A stretch of DNA of 64,000 bases from Nocardia sp. NBC_01329 (GCF_035956715.1 NZ_CP108381.1:5922001-5986000), one strand, 5' to 3'; positions 17,191 to 26,127 are shown, counted from the first letter of the stretch. The notes: generated by a model not told the origin, from the letters alone. Made by a program: numbers and translations.

Positions 17191-20100
17191 TCAGCCCTTG
17201 CGCCCCGGTGCCTTCGCACCGGACTTGAAGCCGAGCGCCCCCGGCTTGGCCTGGGGCGGAGTCGCACCGGACCCGTTGCCCGAATTGCCGTTGTCCGAGC
17301 CCTCGGAAACCTGCTCCGCGGTGACGTCGGACGCGGGCTCGGCCGTGACCTCCGGCGTCGATTCGGCGGTGACCTCGGCCGGTTCGGCTTCCGCCGCCGG
17401 TTCCGGTGTGGACTCCGGTTCCGGTGTGGGCGTCGCGGCCGCGGCGCCCGGAGCTTTCGCTCCCGGACGTTTGAATCCGGATTTCATCGCCAGACCCTTC
17501 GCGGGTTTCGACGGTTTGCTCTCGGCGGGTGCCGTCGCGGTGGTCCGTTCGGTTTCCACCGCCTCCGGTTCGGTGGGAGCCGCCGATTCCGCTGGGGCAT
17601 CGGCCTTCGCCGCGGCGGCCGGGGCCTTCGCACCCGGAGCCTTGGCGCCGGGCCGTTTGAATCCGGATTTCATCGCCAGACCCTTGGCCGCGACCGTGGG
17701 CTTGCTCTCGGTCGGAGCCGAACTCGCGGTGGGTTCCCCGGCTGCCTCGGCTGCCGGTTCTGCGGCCGAAGCGGGTTTCTCGGCGCCGGGTGCCTTGGCC
17801 GCGCCTTTCATGGCCAGACCCTTGCCGCCGGGTGCCTTCGCGGCGCCCTTCATGCCGAGGCCCTTCGCGGCCGGTGCCGGCTTGTCCTCGGTATCGACTG
17901 CGGGAGCCGCTGCCTTGGCTCCCGGGGCCTTCGCGGCGCCCTTCATGCCGAGGCCCTTGCCGGGTGCCTTGGCCGGGCCCTTCATGGCGAGGCCGCCGCC
18001 CTTCGGGGCTGTCTTCTCGGCTGTCGGTGCGGCTTCGGCTTCGGCTTCGGCGGCAACGGGTTCCAGCTCGGGTTCGGGTTCCGGCTCGGCCTTCGGCTCC
18101 TGGACGACGGTGAGGGACTCGGTCAGCTTCGCCGGATCCACCCGCTCGATCGACTCCAGCATCAGCTGCGCGACGTCCACGACCTCCACGCCCTCGCCCT
18201 GGCCGGACTCCTGGCGGGCGGTCACACCGTCGGTGAGCATGACCCGGCAGAAGGGGCAGCCGGTAGCGATCTTGGCCGGTGAGGTGCTCAGCGCCTCGTC
18301 CACGCGGTCGACATTGATCCGCTTGCCCAGCTGCTCTTCCATCCACATGCGGGCGCCGCCGGCGCCGCAGCACATGGAACGTTCCCCGTGGCGGGGCATT
18401 TCCACCAGGTTCGACCCGGAAGCGGCCATCAGCTCACGCGGTGCGTTGTAGACCTTGTTGTGGCGTCCGAGGTAGCAGGGGTCGTGATAGGTCACGTTCT
18501 GCGCTACCGGAGCCACTGGGACGAGCTGTTTACCGCGCACCAGCCGGTTCAGCAGCTGGGTGTGGTGGACGACCTCGTAGGTGCCACCCACCTGCGGGTA
18601 CTCGTTGTTGAGCGCGTTGAAGCAGTGCGCGCAGGTGACGACGATCTTCTTCTTTTTCTGCTCGACACCCTCGAATACCGAGTTCAGCACTTCGATGTTC
18701 TGCATCGCCAGCTGCTGGAAGAGGAATTCGTTACCCGCGCGCCGGGCGGAATCGCCGGTGCAGGTCTCCTCCTGGCCGAGCACCATGAATTTCACCCCGG
18801 CGGTCGCCAGCAGTTCGGCGACGGCCTTGGTGGTCTTCTTGGCGCGATCCTCGTAGGCGCCGGCGCAGCCGACCCAGAACAGGTACTCGTATCCGTCGAA
18901 GCTGTCGGCGTCCTGGCCGAAGACCGGGATATCGAAGTCCAGCTCGTTGATCCAGTTGAGTCGGTCCTTGGCGTTCTGGCCCCAGGGATTGCCCTTGTTC
19001 TCCAGGTTCTTGAACAGGCCCGCGAGTTCGGACGGGAAGTCCGATTCGATCAGCACCTGGTAGCGGCGCATATCGATGATGTGATCGACATGCTCGATAT
19101 CGACCGGGCACTGCTCGACGCAGGCGCCGCAGGTGGTGCACGACCACAGCACTTCGGGATCGATGATGCCGCGGGCTTCCGCCTCGCCGACCAGCGGCCG
19201 GGTGGCTTCGTCACGGGCGGCTTCGGGAATTTCGGCGAGCTTCTTCTCGTCCGCGTTGCCCTCGGCGTCCACCAGGCCGACTTCGTCGCCGCCCATATCG
19301 GTGCGGCCACCGGCCAGCAGGTACGGGGCCTTGGCGTATCCGTGGTCGCGCAGCGACATGATCAGAAGCTTCGGCGACAGCGGCTTACCGGTGTTCCAGG
19401 CAGGGCATTGCGACTGGCAGCGGCCGCATTCGGTGCAGGTGGTGAAGTCGAGCCAGCCCTTCCAGGAGAAGTCTTCGATCCGGCCGGCGCCGAGGGTATC
19501 GGTATCGGGGTCGACATTCTCCATATCCAGGGCGCGGCCCTGGGACATCATCGGCTTGGCGGCGCCGAGCGCGACCCCGCCGTCGTCCTCGCGTTTGAAG
19601 TAGATGTTGAAGAAGGCCGAGAACCGGTGCCAGGCGACACCCCAGTTGAGGTTGCGGCCGACCAGGTACAGGAACAGGCTGCCGGACAGCAGCTTGATGA
19701 GCGCGAAGACCGAAACCATGGTGGGGCTCGCGGGCAGCAGCTTCGCGATCTGCATGGTGAAGAAGTCGGTGGCCGCGTTCGCGTGGCCATAGGTCGCGAT
19801 CTTGCCCGCTTTCACGAAAACCATGCCGAGGCCCTCGACGAGCACGATGCTCTCGATCACGTAGGCCGGGGCGAACGCGGATCCGCTGAAGCGGGACAGA
19901 CGATCCGGTACTCGGGGGTGGTTGAGTTGGCGGATCACGATCAGCGTGACGATGCCGATGACCGTGCCGATGCCGAGGATCTCGTCCCACAGGTGGTACA
20001 CGGCGAGATCACCGATGATCGGCCAGTGGAACTCCGGATCGAAGGTCTGGCCGTATGCCTCGAAGAACAGGATGAAGCCGCCCAGGAAGCCGATCATCAC

Positions 20101-20328
20101 CAGCCAGTGCGCCCAGCCGACGGTGCGGAACTTGTTCATCCGCGTATGCGCCAGGAACTCCACCAGCATCTGCTTGAACCGGGGGAAGAACGGCAGCCAG
20201 CGGTCGGGTGCGGGCTGGCCGACCATGATCGCGCGCACGATTTTGCGGACGCCGCCGAAGAACGACGCCCAACACAGCAGGCTGAGCGCCGCTCCCAAGG
20301 TGCCCAGCGTCACTGTCAGGGCATTCAT
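17191..20328 (-). CDS. fused membrane Fe-S oxidoreductase (heterodisulfide-reductase-like)
   Basis: ATG 20328 follows AAAGG by about 6 nt and starts the first membrane helix (TLGTLGAALSLLCWASFFGG); the 37 extra upstream residues are not coding. The 1045-residue protein has five to six N-terminal helices of the NarI/DsrM type (residues 1-250), two 4Fe-4S clusters (CTECGRCQSQCP near 296 and CTTCGACVEQCP near 400), and two CCG domains (CAHCFNALNNEYP near 570; CCGAGGARMW near 655). From about residue 735 a 310-residue Ala/Pro/Lys tail carries seven copies of a motif like KGLAMKGAAKAPG. It should pass electrons between quinone and a soluble acceptor. The mycobacterial homologue is reported essential, as I recall. 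Confidence 0.92.
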   Translation of the reverse strand: MNALTVTLGTLGAALSLLCWASFFGGVRKIVRAIMVGQPAPDRWLPFFPRFKQMLVEFLAHTRMNKFRTVGWAHWLVMIGFLGGFILFFEAYGQTFDPEFHWPIIGDLAVYHLWDEILGIGTVIGIVTLIVIRQLNHPRVPDRLSRFSGSAFAPAYVIESIVLVEGLGMVFVKAGKIATYGHANAATDFFTMQIAKLLPASPTMVSVFALIKLLSGSLFLYLVGRNLNWGVAWHRFSAFFNIYFKREDDGGVALGAAKPMMSQGRALDMENVDPDTDTLGAGRIEDFSWKGWLDFTTCTECGRCQSQCPAWNTGKPLSPKLLIMSLRDHGYAKAPYLLAGGRTDMGGDEVGLVDAEGNADEKKLAEIPEAARDEATRPLVGEAEARGIIDPEVLWSCTTCGACVEQCPVDIEHVDHIIDMRRYQVLIESDFPSELAGLFKNLENKGNPWGQNAKDRLNWINELDFDIPVFGQDADSFDGYEYLFWVGCAGAYEDRAKKTTKAVAELLATAGVKFMVLGQEETCTGDSARRAGNEFLFQQLAMQNIEVLNSVFEGVEQKKKKIVVTCAHCFNALNNEYPQVGGTYEVVHHTQLLNRLVRGKQLVPVAPVAQNVTYHDPCYLGRHNKVYNAPRELMAASGSNLVEMPRHGERSMCCGAGGARMWMEEQLGKRINVDRVDEALSTSPAKIATGCPFCRVMLTDGVTARQESGQGEGVEVVDVAQLMLESIERVDPAKLTESLTVVQEPKAEPEPEPELEPVAAEAEAEAAPTAEKTAPKGGGLAMKGPAKAPGKGLGMKGAAKAPGAKAAAPAVDTEDKPAPAAKGLGMKGAAKAPGGKGLAMKGAAKAPGAEKPASAAEPAAEAAGEPTASSAPTESKPTVAAKGLAMKSGFKRPGAKAPGAKAPAAAAKADAPAESAAPTEPEAVETERTTATAPAESKPSKPAKGLAMKSGFKRPGAKAPGAAAATPTPEPESTPEPAAEAEPAEVTAESTPEVTAEPASDVTAEQVSEGSDNGNSGNGSGATPPQAKPGALGFKSGAKAPGRKG

Positions 20329-20393
20329 GTCGCGACCTTTCTTTCGAGGCAACACGAGGTACGAGGAACTGAGCAGTACCCCGTCCGGCTCGT

Positions 20394-20426
20394 ATCGTAA
20401 CCGCCAGTAAGTTACCCACCAGTAAC
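20394..20426 (-). promoter_or_regulatory. promoter and overlapping operator of the Fe-S oxidoreductase gene
   Basis: On the minus strand TACGAT (20399-20394) is a good -10 box, giving a leader of about 60 nt. The palindromic GTTAC-CCACCA-GTAAC (20411-20426) covers the -35 region. Read on the minus strand, TTACTGG occurs twice as a direct repeat. Its place suggests repression by a dimeric regulator. Confidence 0.5.
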
Positions 20427-20497
20427 TAGTGGTGTCCACTGTACGATCTGCGGCAGCCCGCAGCGCGTCTGCCTGGGCTTATCCGCGTGGATCGCGG

Positions 20498-20513
20498 CGT
20501 GATCAATATCACG
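20498..20513. promoter_or_regulatory. CRP/FNR-type palindrome
   Basis: CGTGAT-CAAT-ATCACG is a perfect 6-4-6 inverted repeat containing GTGA-N6-TCAC, the core of Crp/GlxR-type sites. It lies in the 447-bp divergent region between the Fe-S oxidoreductase and the secreted protein, about 118 bp upstream of the predicted start site of the former. The rest of the region is comparatively AT-rich; TACGCT near 20653 is a candidate -10 for the plus-strand gene. Confidence 0.45.
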
Positions 20514-20775
20514 TTATTGAGTTGGCTGTCCATAACCCATAAGGGCTGATTAACACCGTAAAGGGCCCCGGTCGCCGGCCCCTGCTAAGGCCAGGCTTAC
20601 CCGTCCTATTCTTACGCCTGGGAAACGAATCTCGCCTTTTGGCAGTGCATTCGACTACGCTCAGCCCGATCTATCAGAATGCGTGAAATCTCATAACGCT
20701 CGGGGAGGATTCAGGGTCCGATCACATCGACCCCCTCGCGTCGAGACGTAACGCTGGATACCCGATTGGAAATGG

Positions 20776-21579
20776 ATGACACTCCCGAGATCCGCCGCGG
20801 TCGCAGCACTCGTCAGCGGTTCACTCGCCCTGGGCTTCGGCACGGCTCACGCGGAACCGGCGCCCGCGCCGAAGGAAACCGTCAACTACGCCGTTCAATT
20901 GCTGGAAAAGACCGTGGTCGCGACCGTCAACGGCGGAACCTTCGCAATCGTCGAGAAGGAGATCTCCGAGCAGGAGCCGAGCGCTCCACGGGAAGAACCG
21001 GTCGCGGGGGCGGCTGGAGACCCCATCGCGGACGATGGCAAGGGTGACGTCGAGAAGTTCGTCGAGATCAAGGACAAAGCCGGCAACCCGGTTGTCTCCT
21101 GGCCGCTCGCGTTCAACATTGCTGGAACCGAGATTCCGGTGAAGTCCGAGGTCAAAAAGGATGGCGCTGTTCTGGAGATCACTCCGGAGAAGCCCGCCGG
21201 CCTGGACACCAGCCAGCCCGTCGTGGTGAAGCCGATTGCCTCTCTGACGGAGAACCAGCAGGCTCAGAATGAATTCGCGAGCAATTTCGGTATCGCCACT
21301 GCGATCGGTGGTTTCGTCGGCACCGCCGTCGGTGCCGTTATCGGCTGCGTGGTGACGATCGTGGCGGGCTGCGTTCCCGGTTTGTTGACCGGCGCCGGCG
21401 TAGGCGGGATCCTCGGGACCATCGCTGTCGGTGGTCCGACACTGGTCGCCGCGGGTATCGAGCTGATCAACACGATCCAGGCGCCCGCCGGCAGCACCAA
21501 ATGGGCCAACGATGGGCAGGGCCCGGCTCCGGCCTCGGCCGAAGCCCCGGTGGAAGCTCCGGCAGAACCGCCGAAGTAA
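20776..21579 (+). CDS. secreted protein with glycine-zipper hydrophobic domain
   Basis: The 267-residue protein has a signal peptide with cleavage probably after GFGTAHA. The mature part is Lys/Glu-rich to about residue 165 (repeated EITPEKP-like stretches), followed by a hydrophobic segment of about 55 residues with a strong glycine zipper (GIATAIGGFVGTAVGAVIG, LTGAGVGGILGTIAVGG) and two Cys, and a short Ala/Pro/Glu tail. Such proteins are common in Nocardia and Rhodococcus and have no assigned function; membrane insertion or self-assembly is plausible. A second ATG four bases upstream is out of frame. Confidence 0.8.
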   Translation: MTLPRSAAVAALVSGSLALGFGTAHAEPAPAPKETVNYAVQLLEKTVVATVNGGTFAIVEKEISEQEPSAPREEPVAGAAGDPIADDGKGDVEKFVEIKDKAGNPVVSWPLAFNIAGTEIPVKSEVKKDGAVLEITPEKPAGLDTSQPVVVKPIASLTENQQAQNEFASNFGIATAIGGFVGTAVGAVIGCVVTIVAGCVPGLLTGAGVGGILGTIAVGGPTLVAAGIELINTIQAPAGSTKWANDGQGPAPASAEAPVEAPAEPPK

Positions 21580-21609
21580 GCCTCCAGCGGCTCTCGTACA
21601 GCGGCAACA

Positions 21610-21641
21610 AGGCCCCGCCTTCTCCCCGGGAGGCGGGGCCT
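21610..21641 (+). terminator. terminator of the glycine-zipper secreted protein
   Basis: AGGCCCCGCCT and AGGCGGGGCCT form a perfect 11-bp stem with a 10-nt loop, 31 nt past the stop. The following 200 bases up to the next hairpin show no gene. Confidence 0.8.
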
Positions 21642-21840
21642 CGTCGTATGGAAAGGCTCCTTCGCGGCGTTGCTTTCAGCCGCGAACCGGGCAGCATTGC
21701 GGGGCTTGGCGCGCTGATGCGCTGAATCCTGCGGTCGCACGACGGCAGGCAAGAACGGAGGCGTCCGTATCGGCGACAGCGCTGGTATGTATCGCCGGGG
21801 TCCGTCGGCTGACGTGGCAGAGAGAAGAGTTCGGAACAGA

Positions 21841-21879
21841 CGAAAGGGCCGGCAGCGTGTAATGCTGCCGGCCCTTTCG
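21841..21879. terminator. bidirectional terminator before the S1 protease
   Basis: CGAAAGGGCCGGCAGC and GCTGCCGGCCCTTTCG form a perfect 16-bp stem with a 7-nt loop. Both orientations run into a short T or A stretch, so it can end the minus-strand protease transcript and any plus-strand read-through. Confidence 0.85.
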
Positions 21880-21961
21880 TTGCTCTATGCGAGTCGCGCG
21901 CGAGGCGCGGCGCCGATGTCCCGCTGGCCGCGTCCGATCGGAGCGGCGGCGGGACGGACCA

Positions 21962-23275
21962 CTAGCTCGTGCGGATGCGCAGTCCCGGGTTGTCGGAGAG
22001 CACCACGCTCACCGGCTGCGCGAACAGCTGGGGAGCATTACCCGTGAGCACGCCCAGGATGTTGGGGATCTCGCAGATCGGATAATCGGCGACCGAAGAG
22101 GCACTGGAGATACCCAGGGCCTGGCGTCCGGTCACGATCGGTCCGCCGCTGTCGCCGGGGAGGGCGCAGATATTGGCAGAGAAGCTCTGGGTGAGCTGCC
22201 GGTCACCGACCTGGACGGTCTGGTCCACGGCGTTCACCACACCGCAGCTGAATCCGGTCCGGGAACCCGATTTGCAGACCGGGGCGCCGACTACCGGGGT
22301 GGCCACACCGTCGACCGCGATGGGGGCCGCGCCGGGCACCTTCACCTGATTGTTCTGGAAGCGACCCGCGGCCCCGTCCTCGATACCCATGATCGAGTAG
22401 TCCTGGGAACCGAGTACCGACTTCTGATAGGTGGCGATCTTCGGGCCCACCTTGTTACCGCCGAGGGATTCGTGCACGGCGGCGGCACCGGGGTCGTCCA
22501 GGTTCGGGTTGCAGTGTCCGGCGGTGATATTGACTGTGTTACCCGCCGGGCCGATCCCGTTGAAGCCGAAGGAGCAGCGCAGCGAGCTGTCGCCGGCGAT
22601 CGCGGCGAAACCGTCACCGCCGCCGACCGGAGTCGCGCCGGACTCGGCGATCGCGGCCGCCTGCGGCAGTGTTTCCGCCGCGATCGGCGGGGCCATGACG
22701 ATGACGCGGGCCGGATCGATGAAGTTCGGCATCGGCAGGCCGACCTTGTCGACCCGCACCGCGATGCTGTTGTTCACGGTATCGATCACGACACCGCGCA
22801 CCAGGGAAGCCACCGCTTCGGGCTGACCGTCGAGCCAGCGTTCGAAGGCGCTCTTCTCGCCGCGCAGCGCCGATTCGCTCTTTGCGACATTGCGGACGAC
22901 GAATCCGGTCGATTCCGCCGCACCGCGGGCCTCGTCGGCGCCGGGGCCGTTCGCCAGTGCGACCACGCCGCGTCCCTGCTCGTCGAGCCAGGCGCCGCCG
23001 AACACCTGTGGGTACTGGCGCTGCGCGGTGGTGGCGAACGCGGCCACCTGCTGGGCGGTATCGGCGCGCTGCAGGTACTGCTCGGGGGAGATGTGCAGAT
23101 CCCGGTTCAGTGCGGCCACCAGGTCGGCCGGCAGGCCGATACCCGGGTCGGGGGCAGCGGTGGAGACCGCGGTCGGGCCGAACAGCAGCACGGCCGCCGA
23201 GGCAGCGACCGCGGCACGTTGAATGCGTTTTCTGGCCGGCGCCGACCTTCGTTTACCTACGCGTGGCATGAGCAT
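21962..23275 (-). CDS. secreted S1 (alpha-lytic-like) serine protease, copy 1
   Basis: The 437-residue preproprotein has a twin-Arg-like, basic N-terminus and a signal peptide ending near AVSTAAP, a propeptide of about 190 residues, and a chymotrypsin-fold domain. The triad is visible: His in NITAGHC, Asp in GSQDYSIMGI, Ser in LPGDSGGPI. Paired cysteines (RCSFGF...GHC; PVCKSG...FSCGV; ANIC...YPIC) fit S1E disulfides. The start ATG follows TATAGT after 6 nt, a leaderless arrangement. It lies 18 bp downstream of a paralogue in the same direction; the two arose by duplication. Confidence 0.92.
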   Translation of the reverse strand: MLMPRVGKRRSAPARKRIQRAAVAASAAVLLFGPTAVSTAAPDPGIGLPADLVAALNRDLHISPEQYLQRADTAQQVAAFATTAQRQYPQVFGGAWLDEQGRGVVALANGPGADEARGAAESTGFVVRNVAKSESALRGEKSAFERWLDGQPEAVASLVRGVVIDTVNNSIAVRVDKVGLPMPNFIDPARVIVMAPPIAAETLPQAAAIAESGATPVGGGDGFAAIAGDSSLRCSFGFNGIGPAGNTVNITAGHCNPNLDDPGAAAVHESLGGNKVGPKIATYQKSVLGSQDYSIMGIEDGAAGRFQNNQVKVPGAAPIAVDGVATPVVGAPVCKSGSRTGFSCGVVNAVDQTVQVGDRQLTQSFSANICALPGDSGGPIVTGRQALGISSASSVADYPICEIPNILGVLTGNAPQLFAQPVSVVLSDNPGLRIRTS

Positions 23276-23293
23276 GCGAAGACTATATCGGGC

Positions 23294-24649
23294 TCAGCCT
23301 GCATTCGGCCTGGTTCGTACGCTGATGCCGCTTCCGATGCCCCCACCGGCTGCGGAATCGGCGTGCGCCAGGATGCCTCGAATGGGAATTCCCAGGGTAG
23401 CGGTGCCACCGTACTGCGCGAGGGCGATATTGGCTTTTTCGCAATCGGGCGCATCGGCGGCGTTGGAACCGCTGGTGATACCCAGCGCCAGGGTGCCGCT
23501 GATGATGGCCCCGCCGCTGTCACCGCCCAGGGTGCAGGCCGAGCTGGCGAAACCGCGGACGACCTTCGCATCGCCCTCGGTGGTGAACAGCTGGGTCTCG
23601 ACCCGATCCGCGACAACGAAACCGCAGGTGAAGGTCGAGGACTGGCCGGATTTGCAGACCGGGGCGCCGACCACCGGGTCGGCCGTGCCGGTGACGGTCA
23701 GGGTGGTGCCGTTGGCGCCGCGGACCGTGGGCTGGTCCATTCCGGCGCCTACCGCGCGCTCGTTCAACTGGATCAACGAGTAGTCCAGGGTGCTCGGTCC
23801 GCCGAGTTCCGACTGGACGAATGTGCCGAGCTGCGGACTGGCCGGGATATTGCGAATATTCGGGCCGTATACGGGGGCCCGTTCGTCGCCTTTGTCGATA
23901 TTGGGATTGCAGTGTCCGGCACTGATATTCAATGCGTTGCCCGCGGAATCGACACTGTTGAAGCCGAACGAGCACACATCCACGGTCTTCAGTTCCGCGT
24001 CGTCGAGCGGGCCGGGAGCGCTGATATAGGTGTCGCCGCCCATCGGCCGGTGCTCGACCGGGCCGCCGCCGTTCGGGGAAAGCACGACCTTGATATTGGC
24101 GATGAGGGTCGGCAGGTTGAGCACATGCGCCAGTGGCGTATTCGCGACGTTGACGATCAGTTGGCTGTTGAGGAAGTCGATCGCGATCGAATTGATCAGC
24201 TGCGAGATATCCCGAGGCTGCGCGGCGACCCACTGGTTCATCTGCGTCAGCGAGGTTTCCAGCGCGGCCGCCGAGACCGGGGCCAGGCGGGTTGTGTAAC
24301 CGTCGTTGCTGGCCACCTCGGCTGCGTCCGGGGAGGTCACGGCGACAGTAGGTTTACCTTCCGGAGTCAGCCAGGCGCCGGCGAAGACATCGGGCCGCTC
24401 GGACCGGAATTCGGCCGCATAGGTCTGCAGCTGCTGGGCGCGGGCCGCGCGGTCCAGATATTCGGTCGGGGTCATATTGAGATCGCGGGACAGCGCTTGA
24501 ACCAGTTCGGCCGGAAGGTCCTCGGCACCGAGTTGTTCCGGAGCGGGTGCCGCGGTTGCCGCTGTCGCACCGAACAGGGGAGCCAGGAGAACGGTCGAGC
24601 CGATAACGGCAGCCTTGACCGCGGCGCGACGCGCCACCGACTTGCGCAT
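23294..24649 (-). CDS. secreted S1 (alpha-lytic-like) serine protease, copy 2
   Basis: The 451-residue preproprotein shares the architecture of the gene downstream: signal peptide to about GATAATAAP, a propeptide with the matched stretch DLNMTPTEYLDRAARAQQL, and a protease domain with His in NISAGHC, Asp in STLDYSLIQL and Ser in LGGDSGGAI. AAGGGAC precedes the ATG. Similarity to copy 1 covers the full length but is clearly diverged. In the family the propeptide assists folding of the mature protease and is then removed. Substrate range is unknown. Confidence 0.92.
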   Translation of the reverse strand: MRKSVARRAAVKAAVIGSTVLLAPLFGATAATAAPAPEQLGAEDLPAELVQALSRDLNMTPTEYLDRAARAQQLQTYAAEFRSERPDVFAGAWLTPEGKPTVAVTSPDAAEVASNDGYTTRLAPVSAAALETSLTQMNQWVAAQPRDISQLINSIAIDFLNSQLIVNVANTPLAHVLNLPTLIANIKVVLSPNGGGPVEHRPMGGDTYISAPGPLDDAELKTVDVCSFGFNSVDSAGNALNISAGHCNPNIDKGDERAPVYGPNIRNIPASPQLGTFVQSELGGPSTLDYSLIQLNERAVGAGMDQPTVRGANGTTLTVTGTADPVVGAPVCKSGQSSTFTCGFVVADRVETQLFTTEGDAKVVRGFASSACTLGGDSGGAIISGTLALGITSGSNAADAPDCEKANIALAQYGGTATLGIPIRGILAHADSAAGGGIGSGISVRTRPNAG

Positions 24650-24810
24650 GAAGTCCCTTCGTCGGCACTGTGTGCCAGATAATCTGTGGCCACGGGCCTC
24701 GAATCGTTGAGAATCGAATCCGTTGGCGCACAGGTTTGCTCGAGCTTCGACCGGGTTGCCGGGGTGGCCGGAATAACACCGGTCAGCGGATCACTCTAAG
24801 GCACGAATCG

Positions 24811-26127
24811 CTATCTGGCTTCTTCTTGCCCGCCTTCTTGGGATCCGGTGTCGGGAAGGTTCACATCGGGGTCGTCGGTGCGGAACGGAACCGGGAAAGG
24901 AAAGTACCGGGGGCGGGTCCGGGTGGTTGTCGTTTCGGTTTCCGTGGTCGGCTCGGTGAGGGTCGGACCGGTGGGTCGGCCGGTGGACGTCGGGGGGACC
25001 GTGGTGGGCGCCGGTGTTGTCTCGGTGACGGTGACCGGAGGCGGCGGCTCGACCGTCGGTTCCTCGATGTAGGTCGGTTCCGGCTCGTAGGTCTCGGGTA
25101 CCGGAGCCACCGGTTGTGGCTGGACCGGTGGTGGTTGGACCGGTGGTGGCGGAGGGGGTGTTTCGGTAACCGAGGTGGTGACCGGTTCACCTGGTTCGGC
25201 CGCGCCGGTCCGCAGAATCGCGGTGACGCCGACGGCTCCGATCAGCAGGCCGCCGACCGCGGCGGCCGCCACCAACCCGGCGGTGCGGCGGCCCCCGCCG
25301 CTCCGATCCCGGCGCGGCGGGGCCGCGGCCGCCGCTTTCGCCGCCGGTTTCGCCGCGGCTGTCGAGAGTGCCGCCGAGGTACCGGTCCCGGGGCGCGCGT
25401 CGGTCGTGGGGCCGGGCTCGGCCGCGGAGCCCAGTCCGGCGGCCAGGACCCCGAGACTCGGGCCGCCGTAGGTGGCTTCGGGATCCATGGCCGGGACCAT
25501 CGCGGAGTACGCCTTGGCCGAGGTGTCGCCGTCGCGGAGTTTGGGCATGACGACCGTGTCGAGTGCGGAGTTCTGGGCGGTGCCGGGATCGGGCGGGGTC
25601 GCCCCGGCCGGAGTGCGGAGTACAACGGCCAGTGCCGCGCGGCCCACGCTCTCGGCGAAGTACCGGGCGGTTTCCCCCGGGGTGAGACGGGTGGCCGGCG
25701 CCGGGAGTTCGTCCTCGCCGATCAAGGTCACCGATTTCAGGCCCAGATAGTCGAGTGCGCCGCGCAGGGCCAGGACCTGTGCGGCGGGCCATCCGGCGGG
25801 ATGTGTCGCATAGAACTCGGCCGGGCCGTTGAGATGGTCGGCGGTGAGGTTGATCAGGCAGAACAGGGCGGTGGCGAGCAGGTCTTCCCCCCGGTATGCC
25901 TCACCGTCGTCTACGACCACGCCCGCCGGATCGCCCACGGCGGCGACGAAACCGGTGATCGTATGGGAGTACCCGGCCGGAGCGACAGCACCACCGAGCA
26001 CCGCGTCGCCCTCGTCGGACATGTGCAGCACCGGCTCACGGAGGATGAAGTGCGGATCCCCGTCGTCGTCGACGACTGCCGCGGTGCACGCGTACTCCGC
26101 GATGTGCAGGCCCACCCCAGTGGCCAT
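24811..26127 (-). CDS. second Hsp70-like membrane protein with Pro/Thr-rich tail
   Basis: The 438-residue protein starts with a phosphate-1-like strand (GVGLHIAEYACTAAVVDDDG) followed by an actin-fold-like region to about residue 190, but later nucleotide motifs are weak. An Ala/Arg-rich linker leads to one membrane helix (LVAAAAVGGLLIGAVGV) and an outer tail of about 130 residues dominated by Pro, Thr and Glu (VTETPPPPPPVQPPPVQ). The layout matches the protein at 9614-11305. GAGGAT lies just ahead of the ATG. It probably has a structural or sensing role at the envelope; Hsp70 chaperone activity is doubtful. Confidence 0.68.
   Translation of the reverse strand: MATGVGLHIAEYACTAAVVDDDGDPHFILREPVLHMSDEGDAVLGGAVAPAGYSHTITGFVAAVGDPAGVVVDDGEAYRGEDLLATALFCLINLTADHLNGPAEFYATHPAGWPAAQVLALRGALDYLGLKSVTLIGEDELPAPATRLTPGETARYFAESVGRAALAVVLRTPAGATPPDPGTAQNSALDTVVMPKLRDGDTSAKAYSAMVPAMDPEATYGGPSLGVLAAGLGSAAEPGPTTDARPGTGTSAALSTAAAKPAAKAAAAAPPRRDRSGGGRRTAGLVAAAAVGGLLIGAVGVTAILRTGAAEPGEPVTTSVTETPPPPPPVQPPPVQPQPVAPVPETYEPEPTYIEEPTVEPPPPVTVTETTPAPTTVPPTSTGRPTGPTLTEPTTETETTTTRTRPRYFPFPVPFRTDDPDVNLPDTGSQEGGQEEAR

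Noticed and set aside
18388..20400. A 670-residue plus-strand frame opposite the Fe-S oxidoreductase
   Set aside because: Antisense shadow; the minus strand has clear Fe-S motifs.
21887..24682. A 931-residue plus-strand open frame opposite the two proteases
   Set aside because: It is the mirror of two well-supported protease genes and has no domain.
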